NCBI GenBank assembly: GCA_016648135.1
Contig: JADDOH010023653.1
Coordinates: 62,001 to 126,000, forward strand
DNA length: 64,000 nt
Origin: Agrypnia vestita
Taxonomy: Eukaryota; Arthropoda; Insecta; Trichoptera; Phryganeidae
Direction of reading: 5' to 3'
Below the pieces are notes generated by a model. It had not been told where the DNA came from, did no database searches, and saw nothing but the letters and a program-made list of their open reading frames with translations. The translations under genes and the position numbers were made by a program. Below, in pieces: positions 34,890-46,859 of this stretch; the first letter of the stretch is position 1, and each line of letters starts with the position of its first letter.

Positions 34890-35190
34890 CGTCATCAATT
34901 CGTACCAAAAGAGTACATGATTCTTCAACCACCGGCCTAAAAGAAAGGCGCCTCAAGACAACACTCATCATCAAAAACCCGTACCAAAAGAGTACGGCCA
35001 TCTCAATTATAAGCCTAAAAGAGGGGCGTCACAGGATCACATCTCGTAAAGAAGAGATAGAGTCTCGGGATGCAGTAAGTTCCGGAGGAGCAAGGGGGGC
35101 CAATTAGTCACTTAGGAAGCTGGTCACCGGGTTTAGGCGGGCGCGGAGCCTTAATCCCCCTCGGCAGAGATGCTGAGGGCTTAAAAAACC
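34890..35190 (+). repeat. two ~79-bp hairpin-bearing units and GC-rich tail
   Basis: CGTACCAAAAGAGTAC occurs at 34902 and about 34979, each followed by a GCCTAAAAGA...GGCG hairpin. A GC-rich segment follows (TCACCGGGTTTAGGCGGGCG, CCCCCTCGGCAG). The block resembles the untranslated edge of a retroelement, but I cannot name the family. Confidence 0.4.
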
Positions 35191-35194
35191 AAAA

Positions 35195-36840
35195 TTTAGC
35201 ATTCAAAGAAACTATTATTTCATATAAACTCACGGGCTGTTGTAGAATCCTTTCGAATAAACCATCTCCGAGACCTTATATACTTATTTATAAAGAAGTT
35301 TCGCTTCAAAAATGTCGTATTTCGTAGATAGCAAATATATGTATTATTTCCCCACGGAATTAATATGAACAGGTTCATGCACGTCTAAGTAAGAATATGC
35401 TAATACAAACTGTTTATAATTATTAATTTCAGTGTTATTTAATATGTGTGAATTTTTTCCCATTGCACCGTTCCAACGATTTTACTGGTTTGTCTCCAAA
35501 CGGAAATGTTTTATTTCTAATACACGAATTCTTTCAGGTGAACGTATTTTATTATAACATAAATGTATAGATTATTAGACTCGTGAGATATTACGTATTA
35601 TTATGCAATCGTTTCCACACTGCTCCTATAAAAGAATTTGAAGTTATTACGATACACAACGGGGTCCTTCATCCATTAGACGAATCATGTGCCAATTCAA
35701 CGACGTATTACGAATAGTATATATTGTATTTATCGAGATTTAGTCGCATTTATTATTTCTAGTAAGGTTTTTAGTATTGGTTCCAGGCGCCATTATGAGG
35801 CGGAAATAGTTCATATTCATAGCCCGACTGCAATAGGTATTTTTTGTCGCGTAAGAGGTAGCACTTTTAGGAATATAACTGTGTTTTATGTTTCGTCCCT
35901 GACGGACAGGATGGTATAGCTGTGGCTATTTAGGTAATACACTTAGTAAATGCAAAGGGCATTAGGTATTATCAATTTCGTATGCGAACCCAAGATGTTA
36001 GTTAATATTTTTAGTTAATATTGCATTCAAAAGCGCAATTTTCACAGAATAATTATTTTCAGTTAATATATATTTTAGTTAAATGTATAGTTAGCACTGG
36101 CAGAGCATTAATATTGTATAGAATACATTATTTATAATATTTCATAGAAGGTATAATATTTTATTCCGCGTACATTATATCGTTACAGCGTAATTGCCGG
36201 CTTCAGTCGTCACCTCCCGCGCCATACAACTATTTCGCTAACATCATACTGCAAATGACTTTATTCATTGCAATGAAATTTATATTATTTAATATAATTG
36301 CCATGACGTATATTTTTGACGGGTCACCCGGACACATCACAATGCTTACCGTGACCAGACGGACGATTTATATTATAATGCAGTGAAGTGCTTTATGGTA
36401 TTAATTGAGCATCATTTCGAAATTAAATACAGTCTGCTCGATTTGATTAGGATGCCCTATCTACCAGGGTCACCCCATAGGATAGCATCACAGTTGGTAG
36501 CCGCGACTAGGAGTTGGCAAATCAATTGTACATAATAGATAAAAATTAAAATTCAACTCTCGACGATTAAGCACCGACATTTTAAATAAATTATCAATAC
36601 AGAATTCATCTTTAATACGTTAGGAAGACCCACTATCTAGCAGGGTCATCACACGTATACTCTTTGATTACAATGCCAACAGAGGATGTGTATATATGTA
36701 CATTTTTAGTTTACCTTACAAGCTAAGTAATTGAGTTAATAAAGACAGAAATCTGTCAAAAAATATTTCGTGAAAATCAGTAATTCCACATACATTCCTG
36801 AAAATATAAATGTCTAGCATTCTAATTTTATTAATTGAAT
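35195..36840. other. unassigned DNA
   Basis: Nothing recognised. A 76-codon frame at 35689-35919 lacks a domain. Confidence 0.5.
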
Positions 36841-36844
36841 CACA

Positions 36845-36877
36845 AAACCTTACTTCGCGTAAAGCGAAGTAAGGTTT
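36845..36877. repeat. perfect 14-bp hairpin
   Basis: AAACCTTACTTCGC and GCGAAGTAAGGTTT surround GTAAA. A shorter related word (TACTTCGCCAAGTAAG) follows near 36913. Confidence 0.75.
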
Positions 36878-36879
36878 AA

Positions 36880-39015
36880 CCCACGGCCGCGTGAATAATG
36901 ATAAGCCCCTACATACTTCGCCAAGTAAGTCATTAAAAAACTCCAAGCCTCGCGATAATTAATGGATAGTTAAAATAACTACCACCACGATCTGAGCACT
37001 TTCGCACTGAAAGGTTTGGTAACTCGGATTAAATTATAAATTCGGTGTGAAATTTCTATAAGTTGACGAGAGAATAAAGGCAAGTACATCATTATTGTAT
37101 AATTTGTTTGTTCTTCTTTCCTTGTTTATTCCTGGCTATTTTTTCTCTACTGATTTAAATGTTTTTTTTTCAAAGTTTGCTCATTTGCACTCTCTAAACA
37201 TATGGTTAGTAAAGTAACTCTATCACACCCTTCCGTATATCTTACCTTCTCTCTTCTTCGTTGCCACCCCACATCCTCCCCTTGATATAAATTATTTTGA
37301 ATGCCACGAGTTTGTTTTGATATTCTTTAGGATCCTGTTCAAAGCATAGGCATCCTCTCTATGGCTTATTTCTTCTTGACAAATATATATTATTAAATAT
37401 TAAATGCCATCCATTCTAAATTTGATTGTAAATACGAGTAAACACATATGGCATCTCTCCATTCCCCTGCCTGGACCATACATCGTTACTCTTGACGGCC
37501 TACGTAAAACTAGGCTTCTCATTTACTCCACCCATCAACTCTTTATTATGAAATATATATTTAATCCTCACAAATACTTAAATCCCAGGTAAAGCTGCGC
37601 ACGAGCCGCTATTATAATTTTATAATGTGTGTCGCGGCAATTATTTTCATTGTACCAAAAATGCACCATTCGCCATCGAATACATTTATAATGTTATCTT
37701 CGATTCTCTCGTTATCATCTCGTGACCCGCCGTGTTCTAAAATATAGCCGATTTCAGGATAAAATGCAATTGGAAAATATGTTAATGGCACGGTAACAGT
37801 GCTATTGTTGAAGTAACATGCAGTATCAAATGGTTACGTGTTAGGGAGCAATAATCCACTGCAGAAACGAAAGAAAAATCGAATCAGTTATAAAAGCTAA
37901 CGGCCTTTATAATGAAAAATGTTCTACATCACCGCAATAAATAAATTGCCTGGATAGATTCAAATAACTTTATAAATTAGTAAATCTACTGTAATACTCG
38001 ATCAATTTTATTTTTATTTATTAAATATTTTAAATTATGAGTTAACAAAGAAAATTGTTAACTTTTTAAAAAGTATTTCGAAAAGTTTTAACGTTATCCA
38101 ATATCTGTTTAAATAAAAAAGTCCATATAAATTGTAGTAAACGAGAAGAGAAATGTTACAACATGCTTCCATTTCACATAAAATAAATCATCAATTTGCT
38201 ATCAACACCATAATTACAAAGGGAACTCTAAAGAAAATTAGCTTCTAGTAGTAGTGCTGGTTAGTAATATTTATTCATTTTTATTATCGTAACTTGTTTT
38301 TTTTTTGTTTTCCTATGGATGTTTTAATGATTTAATGGAAAATAATTATATAAAAATAAAATGTAAGTAATAAAAATGCACTGTGTTGTCACCCTACATT
38401 GAAAACATCAACATGTTCAGGGCCAATGGTCCCTTCATTATATACTTAGAATATAGTATACACTATAACCGGGTTGGTGTACAAAACCTTGTCACCCTAT
38501 AAGTTTACAAAAAAAACATACATAAAATTATTATTGAAAAATAGAATTTAATAATCTACTGAATTTCACAACAAATCCTCATCCACAACTGTTTTCAATA
38601 ATTTGTCTCTGTCTCTACGGTCATTGTTTTTAGCACTTGTCATACATTTTTTTTTACACTTGAATTATTTTTTTTAAATTAAAAAATATTATTTTGTTAA
38701 CCAAAGAAAATTATTTTATGTTTAGGGAAAGGTTTCTATCACGCTGATGAATAAACTTATATTTTTTGAAACCGGTTGGTTCTTATAAATAAATTTAAGT
38801 TGTAATAAATAAAGTTATAAATTTGATTTACCTACTAATCTTTTACCAATAATTACTTTCTACCAATCCAATACTTTTGTACATTACATTTGAAATAACT
38901 GTTTTTTCAGTGCTTTGTACTTCATATTCATAGAATAAAATATTGTGTTATTTGAGGCTTTTGATTTGATGTCACAGTATTTGGAACAAAACGTCCAATC
39001 CCCAATGAGATCAAT
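36880..39015. other. unassigned AT-rich DNA
   Basis: The 37225-37310 part (CACCCCACATCCTCCCCTTG then ATATAA) may be a worn family A minisatellite unit. Otherwise nothing recognised. Confidence 0.45.
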
Positions 39016-39017
39016 TC

Positions 39018-39201
39018 TTAAAACCAAATTTATTTTTCAATTAGAAAAGACATACAGAAAAATCAAATAGGTGAAAAAATATTTGGCTGCTACCGGGACT
39101 CGAACGACGAATCTCCTCTCTCCCGGTAGCAGCCAAATATTTTTTAGTTGATTTGATTTTTCTGTATGTCTTTCCTAACTGATTTATAAATTTGGTTTTA
39201 A
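39018..39201. repeat. SINE snapback, ~80-bp arms
   Basis: Arms 39018-39098 and 39121-39201 are inverted and nearly identical. They include TTTTTCTGTATGTCTTTCCT and GGTAGCAGCCAAATATTTTT, the tail of the same SINE as 14613-14757. The 22-bp loop carries CGAACGACGA, part of a B box when read with the flanking CGGGACTCGAAC. No full tRNA-like head is present, so two tails are joined through a head remnant. Confidence 0.7.
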
Positions 39202-39204
39202 AAA

Positions 39205-39920
39205 TTTACAGAACTCTCTTCTATTTAGCGTAAAATTAAATAAATAATGTATTTTCAAAGTAGTAGAAGGCTAGAATTAACTGCTGTACTTTAGCCGATT
39301 AAGCCGTCTATCCGTGGAGCAGCGTGTTGTAGGAAATCTGAGCCAGAAGCGCCCGCTATTGTTAGATGATGGATAGCGCCAAGTTAGTCTGTGATTGCGC
39401 CTGAGGTATGCGCCATTAGTGTTTATTACTCCGGCGCTATGCAGCTCACTGTGACGCACCGTAAATACTTACTACAGGCGGGGATTCCCGACCAGCATTA
39501 TAACGCTTTAAAAGCAGATATCTCAGACATTCCTCGAGGTTGGCAGGTATTTGGATTTACGTAATGGTTATTGAGTTATTCATTTCAATAGTTCAACAAT
39601 GAAAACTATACCAATCAATTTCAATCAGGCTCAAATCCTTACAAATATTGGTAGATAGTTACATATAAATATTTTGCAGAGATATCTGTTTATATTCTGT
39701 ATTGATAATTGATATATAATCTTAATTGCTGTAGTTGTGAAAATGATTTTTTATCGAAAGATCAATTAGGTACTGAGGATTATATTGTATTATTATGTCT
39801 CGTTAAGTGATTTAACTAACGGAGTTATAAGAGAAGTCATAAATATGTCTTTTGAAAAACCACAATTTTATTTAAATTTGGGTTTTAAAAGGAAAAATAT
39901 ACATTTTTGGCCAAAAAATA
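39205..39920. other. unassigned DNA
   Basis: A 60-codon minus frame at 39277-39459 has no domain. Nothing else seen. Confidence 0.5.
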
Positions 39921-39922
39921 TT

Positions 39923-40181
39923 TGACAAACGGACTAACGGACGAACGGGCGAACGGGCGAACGGGCGAACGGGCGAACGGGCGAACGGGCGAACGGGCGA
40001 ACGGGCGAACGGGCGAACGGGCGAACGGGCGAACGGGCGAACGGGAACGGGCGAACGGGCGAACGGGCGAACGGGCGAACGGGCGAACGGGAAAACGGGC
40101 GAACGGGCGAACGGGCGAACGGGCGAACGGGCGAACGGGCGAACGGGCGAATGGGCGAACGGGCGAACGGGCGAACGGGCT
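39923..40181 (+). repeat. octamer satellite (GAACGGGC)n
   Basis: About 31 head-to-tail copies of an 8-bp unit. The left edge grades from GACTAACG through GACGAACG to the uniform unit. Interruptions occur near 40042 (short unit), 40090 (AAAACGGG) and 40150 (ATGGGC). Because 8 is not a multiple of 3, all frames cycle through the same eight-residue peptide, giving spurious 108-119 codon frames on both strands. GGG runs are spaced by five bases. Confidence 0.95.
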
Positions 40182-40184
40182 TGC

Positions 40185-41584
40185 TTTAAAATTATCCAGT
40201 AGCGGGTGCATGGTGCCCTCTTATTACGCACTTATTTAGAAAAATAAAGAATCGCGATTAATTTCAGTACCTACTGCCCATCACTAAAGGTGTCCGATTA
40301 CCGGAGAGGTCACAATTTTAATCTATGTGATTTTCTCAAGCCTGGGTGTTTTGCGATGTATTTCGCTTCTGTAATTGGGCCTCCTGGCCTGTTGAAGCGT
40401 AAAAAAAAAGATGGTGCTGTATGCACCGAACACATTCTAATTGTAATTAAGGTTGTGTGAAGTAAACGGCGTTGTATATTATTAATTTTCCTTAAAGTTA
40501 ATTACAATTTATTGAATGATCAACTTGCTTCGGGGCCAATGTTTATTTATCTTTTGTCAGGATAATATATAAGCCTTACTTAAAATTATAATTGGAAGTA
40601 CATATAGATATTATAAAAAACAAATCATAAATACTAGTAAACCAGCTATAATTATATTTTGTCTTCGTTCTTGTCTATACTTCCAGTCAAATTTTTTATA
40701 TATATTGTATCCATTAGCTCCGCAAAGTTATTTTGCTATTATTAACCAAATTATATATAAATCGCTAAAAATTGAAAGAATTTTTCTCTTACACTCGTAT
40801 GTATTTGTGTATAGAAGATTTCATTCAAATATTCAGTGTAATTTACAGTCGCGTTGTATATAAGATGAAGGAAGGCGCGGATATTTTTCCTTTATCCCTT
40901 TAAGCGAAATCTTTCATAATAAAGATATATGATAAAGAAGTGAATTCACAACTAAATCCTTTAACTCCCTCCTACAGCCACGACCTTCGCTGGTGGTTTA
41001 TCCCCACTACGGACAACAATAAGTGAGAGATTTAAAAGAAACCCATTTTACTTTCCAAAGAATCATTTGACTGCGAATACTGAGATTAACTGGGCTGTCG
41101 CATTCAACTGTATATGGCATGTCAGGTTTGAAATTCGGCATCTTAAATACAACTTACAAAATTTATATACTTTTTATTTTAACATTATAGTGGTATTATT
41201 TTTGAGAAATTATTACAAATTGAACAACAGAAAGCAAAATAAGTTTTACATTTCTTCGTACATCTACCGTACGTACAACAAAATGCAAACCATTATCTGC
41301 TTAAATGTTACGTGGACATTAGAATGATAATTATTCGACCTTTGAAAAATAACAGCGTCAAACTACAATTCCCTTCATTCATTGAAAAAAGAAAACTTAT
41401 TTTTTAAATGAATTTTAGAGGTCGCTACCGGAGGCCAAATTTTCGAAAAAATTTCCCTTTTCATTTCAGATTCACATTGCGCTTAAATGGCTAATTTGTG
41501 CTTAAAAACATGCTGCATCTTATTCCACGACCAGACTCCTCTTTCTTACTCCTCCGCAACTCCCCATGTATAGCCTGAAAAAAA
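40185..41584. other. unassigned AT-rich DNA
   Basis: An 86-codon frame at 41067-41327 has no domain. Confidence 0.5.
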
Positions 41585-41586
41585 TA

Positions 41587-42873
41587 TTGGGTCCTTACAT
41601 ATGAAATTGATGTTTAGTATGGGAGGAACATAAAGCCGATTTTTTTATTATTATAATATATTTATTTAATCAAAGTATGTACCATTGCTACCTATGCACT
41701 TTTGCCATCTCATAGGTAGTTCATCGATCCCTTTACTAAAAAAACCATTCGGACGGGAATCAATAAAATCTTTGAAGGCGGTTTGTACTGCCCCATCGGA
41801 GTTGAATTTTTTCCTTTGCAAGAAGTTATCCAAATTTCGAAAAAAATTGTAATCTGTTGGGGCAAGGTCCGGAGAGTACGTTGGATGTTTTAGACATTCC
41901 AATTGAAGCTCCTCTAATTTGGTAGCCGTCTGTTGTGCAGTGTGTGGTCTAGCGTTATCATGAAGCAGCAGTGGCCTAGAGCGATTAACCAGCCTCGGTT
42001 GTTTAGCAGCTAGCTTTTCCATCATGGTTTGCAGTTGCTGACAATAGACATCTGCCGTAATCGTCTGGCCAGATTTAAGAAAGCTGTAGTGAACGACACC
42101 AGCACTAGTCCACCAAACGCTCACAAGTAACTTTTTTGGAGTCAATTTTCGCTTGGGGCATGGTTTGGCTGGTTCGGCAGGGTTCAGCCATTGCGATGAG
42201 CGCTTCCGATTATCGTACAGGATCCACTTTTCATCACAGGTAATGATTCGATTTAAAATCCCTTCATTATTGTGCCGGTTGAGTAATGCAACGCAGCAGT
42301 CAACGCGCGTTTGTTGATTTGCTTCACTCAATTCGTGAGGTACCCACCTTTCAAGCTTTTTCACCTTACCAATTTGCTTCAAGTGGATTAAAACAGTTTT
42401 ATCACTAACACCGCAGCCTGCAGCTAACTCGGATGTGGTTTGCGATGGATCCGCTTCCACAATAGCCTTCAATTCTTCATTATCAACTTTGGTCTCCGGC
42501 CGTCCACGGGGCTTGTTCTGCAGGTCGAAATTTCCAGAACGAAAACGTTGGAACCAAAAACGCACTGTGTTTTCTTTTGCGGCACCGTCGCCATACACAT
42601 CATTAATCCTTCGAGCCGTTTCTGCAGCACTGGTGCCACGGTGGAACTCGTACTCGTAAATAACGCGATATTTCAAGTTTTTCATTTTGTAAACTGAGTG
42701 ACGCAAAGATAAAAACAATTGAGGAAAAAACAAATGAATTATAATTTTCAAAACACAAATACATGAGTAAATAGCTGTATAAATTTGGATTTGGAATTCC
42801 TAACCAAAGAGAAGATATTTGAGATCAAATTTGCCAGTACGGCAAAACGCCAATTTCATATGTAAGGACCTAA
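41587..42873 (-). mobile_element. mariner (cecropia-like), copy with intact ORF
   Basis: The element is 1287 bp with TA on both sides (41585-41586, 42874-42875). The upstream terminus, at 42873, reads TTAGGTCCTTACATATGAAA inward. The other terminus begins TTGGGTCCTTACATATGAAA, with one change from the usual TTAGG and GAT in place of GGC further in. No internal stop affects the transposase. Confidence 0.93.
41666..42685 (-). CDS. mariner transposase, apparently intact (339 aa)
   Basis: I choose the start MKNLKYRVIYEYEFHRG at 42685, 22 codons inside the longer frame, because family members start here and the upstream part matches untranslated sequence. Length and order fit mariner. An N-terminal HTH region contains TARRIND and GRPETKVDN, followed by the linker WVPHELSE. 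The DDE catalytic core has ITCDEKWILYDN, LLLHDNARPHTAQ and YSPDLAPTDYNFF. The second and third aspartates are separated by 34 residues (DD34D). It ends RWQKCIGSNGTYFD, close to the ending of human Hsmar1/SETMAR, which supports the cecropia subfamily. The protein would cut and paste the element at TA sites. Intactness does not prove activity. Confidence 0.93.
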   Translation of the reverse strand: MKNLKYRVIYEYEFHRGTSAAETARRINDVYGDGAAKENTVRFWFQRFRSGNFDLQNKPRGRPETKVDNEELKAIVEADPSQTTSELAAGCGVSDKTVLIHLKQIGKVKKLERWVPHELSEANQQTRVDCCVALLNRHNNEGILNRIITCDEKWILYDNRKRSSQWLNPAEPAKPCPKRKLTPKKLLVSVWWTSAGVVHYSFLKSGQTITADVYCQQLQTMMEKLAAKQPRLVNRSRPLLLHDNARPHTAQQTATKLEELQLECLKHPTYSPDLAPTDYNFFRNLDNFLQRKKFNSDGAVQTAFKDFIDSRPNGFFSKGIDELPMRWQKCIGSNGTYFD

Positions 42874-42875
42874 TA

Positions 42876-45125
42876 TTAAGGACCAGCATATGAGATTTTT
42901 AAATATTCAATGAATTTAGTCAGACTTTTTGATAAAAGAAGCTTCTCCCTCGAGAGAAGATGAAGACTACAAAGTTACCAGGGACATAGCCTTCAGTTCT
43001 ATACGGGTTGTGAATAATATTTCAGAGCGAGGGATGGCGTCGAATTGAAGATACAACAACTTGATAATCACAACCGAAAAACAAAATACTAAAAATAATA
43101 AAAAATAATTAATTTAGTATTTTAGTGCACCAGCACAAAGTACCCAGATACCAGAAAAGGTACATGATTAGCATATATTTATCTTATTTTACCCTTCCTT
43201 TTAAAATTATACCCAATATTTTTCTTTTTTTAATATAAATGTAACTTTTTTAAATAAATAAGAAAATAAAAAAATTATTCAAAAAGTTCCCTGCTAGCGA
43301 TTTTTAAATAAAGTTTTTTTTGGACCAATTAAAAACACCTTGTGTATTAGGGTAATGTGTACTGGCGCAAGTTGTGTCTACTGGTTGAAATATTTCAATA
43401 ATTTTTTTCCCATTTTTTAATAATATATAAAAAAAAAACTATAGGAACAAGAAAATATTGGTACCATCCAAAAATATAAGTTGACAACTTATAATTTAAA
43501 TATTCTAGCCTGTGGAATAAATATATCAAGCGCCTGATTCCGCATGCTTGCATGTTTTCTTATGAGTTTTGTGTACAATTTTGATAATATTTTGAGTTAA
43601 ATAACATATAATAATATTGTTTTGAAAATGCTCCATACACATTATCACTCTATAAGAGACTACCTTAGAACACAATCAAAAAGTAATTCAAGAAAAAATG
43701 AACATTTTTGCAGTCTATAAAGATATATCATGAACTGATTTTTTAAAGAGATACTTACTTACATGCCTCCACATCAACTTTTTAAATGCAGTACGCGAGG
43801 TAATACCAAACATTGCTAGATACGCCAAGCCATGAGCGTGAAAACACGCGTTTTTTGATTTTGCAGAGACTGGATTAAACACAATTTTCAATGTCAAATA
43901 GGTATTTGTTATCAATCTGCTTTGGAAAATTTCCAGATTGTTGAAGACATTTTATGTCAACTTGGCCCTATATTTTTTTATTATTCTCAAGCAATGGATA
44001 AATTATTATACATATATTATTTAATTAATACTTCTCCCCTCTATTTTCTAAGCACTGTATTCCACAATATCTGTCATTTTTAAGACTTTTTGTATAATTA
44101 AACTTAAGAGGTATAATTTTTCAATGCCGTCTTTTGTATGATAAGCATGAACATAGACAATAAAAAATAATTAATTGTCAGGAGTCGAATTTCTTGTTTG
44201 CAATGACATTTTGAGGCATATAATTTCAGCTATATTTACTGTTGACTAAATTTAATGAAAATATCTTCGCATTAGCTAGCTACTGGCGAAGGCCTGAATA
44301 TTTATTAGCGAGTGCGGCATAGTGTATAACGGCTACGCTAATACAGCTTTCTCGTTGTGGCTAACGGCCAGTAGACGGCTCATAACGGCGTTAGCCACGT
44401 GCTGCTAACGCGGCAGGTGATTTTAACGGCGATGGAACTTAAATATCGTAGCCGACAACACGATACTGTCTTCGAAATCAATACGAAAATGAAAACTGGA
44501 ATTCCACTGCTTCGAATAGTTGAAATATTGCAATGTTCTCAAACAGGAGGCAAAATGTGTTTAATTTTATCCATTTATCATTGTCGACTAAAGATCACTT
44601 ACTGTTTTATTATTTTAATTTTGTTTTAATATTTTATTCATTATATCTTATGCAATCATTTTCTGTTATCTTTTCTTCCAAGATTGCTTCTTTTCATATC
44701 TTGTTTGAGGTGTATTATATATCCATTAATGTTTAAAACTCACTAACTTTGTGTAAACTATATTGTTTAATTTTAATCTTCTGATATTACCGTGTCTTCG
44801 TCAAGACGGACGCATAATAACTGTTCTTCTATTCGTGGGAGACATTTAGGGTGGAAATTGGCAGAGAGACACTGAAATCGGAAATAAATAAATATAATTG
44901 ATTGTATTAGTTTATTGTGTAGGTACTTCTTGATTTCTCAATTCTAGAAGTATATGACAGGCGCAAGTAAAACAATCGTAATTATTACTAATTAATTAAA
45001 ATTTACATATTCTTAAATCAATCAGTGGCCTTTATGGAGATATGTAAAGTAAAATAAAATGAAATTCATTGCAAAAAAGAACATATTTATTATTCAAAAA
45101 AATATATAAATTCCGATCTACTAGC
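42876..45125. other. unassigned DNA
   Basis: The 43310-43400 part has a TGGACCAATTAAAAACACC to GTAATGTGTACTGGCGCAAG stretch that resembles nothing I can name. Frames at 43715-43915, 44399-44629 and 44533-44736 lack domains. Confidence 0.5.
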
Positions 45126-45129
45126 AAAT

Positions 45130-45476
45130 GGATTTAAAATTGGATTTTTCAGATTGGAATCATTCCAAAAGTTTGATTACCAACGGCGCGGCGGCTTGAT
45201 AACGGCACGGAATATTTAAAATTTGAGTTACTCCGTCGGTAGGTATGATAGGTACTTCACTACGAATTTCGAAAATTTATGACAGTTAATAAAGAGATAT
45301 TTTTAGAGATTTTTGACATAGATATTTGTCTAGGCATGTTTCATTTTCAGTCAATCAATTATTTAATTACGTGATGGTAAACTTAATTTACAAAGAAAGG
45401 GAGTAAAATAAACACTTGGTTTTGATGGGTTAATTTTTTACTCCCTTTATAACTCGTGGTGTCTGCTTGCTTGACG
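45130..45476 (+). repeat. interspersed repeat family C, partial
   Basis: The end of one unit (GGTACTTCACTACGAATTTC, AAAGGGAGTAAAATAAACAC) joins the first ~50 bp of a next one (ACTCCCTTTATAACTCGTGG). This shows that the tandem arrangement also occurred here. Confidence 0.65.
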
Positions 45477-45639
45477 AATTTGAAAATGTTTTTATGGGTA
45501 AGTTTTTTTAATTAATTTCTTATTTTGTATCTGCTGTTTATATACTGTATATGTATGAGCATATCCTAATTAAAGAATAACTTCGACTAAAAATATGCTA
45601 GTAGAACTAAAAACAGTTTTTTAAAATTATTTAAATTAA

Positions 45640-46600
45640 ATTATTTATTTATTTTAAATTACCTCTTACAAAACCGTAATTACAGTTTTAACACAAGGAT
45701 TTAATTATAATAAGTGTATGTACATTTTTTTACTTAATTGTATTTAATTTATAATATATTATATAATAAGCTTCTATATTCAACTAATTTTGCTTTTCCT
45801 ATCCACTTCACAATTCACTGTAGTATTTCTTTAATGTCTTTTTTATATTTTTTTGTCCGGTTAGATTTTTTATTTTATCCGGTAGCTTGTTAAATAATTT
45901 TGGAATTACGCACTGTTTGGTTCTGTCTCCATGACAATTATTTGTTTTTTTTTCTAGTTTTTTATTCGTTATTTGTCTTGTCGTATATTCATGATGTATT
46001 GGTGTTTTGAAACTGCCCTTCTCGTATTCTTCCAGTGTTATTTTATAGTAGAGTTTTTTTTGGATCGGTAAGATTTTACACATTTTGAATAGGTTTTCCG
46101 GTTGGTCCTTACATGCTTCTTTTTGTTTTTTATTTGCTATAGTTTAAATAATTCTTAATTGTAGTTGTTTTACTTTTTCTAAGTATGATAGATATGTCAA
46201 TCCGTAGCTGTCTAGGCAATAGTTTACAATTGAGTCTACTAAACTATAATATATGCAAAAACGTGTGCGTTCGTCTGTCGAATTCGATAATAATTTATTT
46301 GTATTTTTTTCTTTTTGGAATCCATATTTTGTTTTTTTTTGTAGATATTGGTTTATTTGGCCCATTATTGCTTTTTCTATTATTTTGTCTATACATGATA
46401 AAAGAGCAATCGGTCTGTAATTTGTGAAGTCTTTGTGATTTCCTGATTTATAGATCGGTCTGATTATAGAGATTTTCAGATCCTCTGGTACAATTCCTTT
46501 GGTTACACTAAGATTTATCAATTTTGCAATTATAGGACTAATTTCTTTTTTTATCTTTTTTTTTATTGACTTAATTTATTTTTATTTTTTGTCGTAATGA
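45640..46600 (-). pseudogene. internally deleted CR1/Jockey-type LINE
   Basis: On the minus strand, an early reverse transcriptase block (ISPIIAKLINLS, GIVPEDLKISIIRPIYKSGN, NYRPIALLSCIDKIIEKAI) is fused, after YGFQKEKNTN, directly to the post-catalytic region (IYYSLVDSIVNYCLDSYGLT, YLEKVKQLQLRII). The piece at 45808-46083 supplies the usual C-terminus (MCKILPIQKK, CVIPKLFNKLPDKIKNLTG). The GxPQG and YxDD blocks are absent, so it cannot encode a polymerase. Downstream to about 45640 is AT-rich untranslated sequence. Confidence 0.65.
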
Positions 46601-46850
46601 ATTTTATATACTTATTTATTTTAAAGTGTCGTATTTATTTTGTTCATTTCCATTTTAAATATGTTTTAATTCTTTATTTTAAATATTTTTTTTTGGTATA
46701 TTTTATTTTTTTAACTTTTTTATCTAGTATAGTGGTTAAATAATTATTTTTTTGCTTTTGTACTAATTGTTGTTTATATATATTTTTAATTTCTCTTTAA
46801 TATGTTTCATTTCTATCATTAATTTTTAATTATTTACTTCAAAACGTGTT
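46570..46850. repeat. dispersed AT-rich repeat, second copy
   Basis: Partner of 8216-8515. It lies 5' of the LINE remnant and may be part of that element or a separate insertion. Confidence 0.4.
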
Positions 46851-46859
46851 TCCTGTTAG

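Noticed and set aside
39872..40239. Long frames on both strands across the octamer array (108-119 codons)
   Set aside because: They are produced by an 8-bp repeat without stop codons; the peptide is only the repeat unit.
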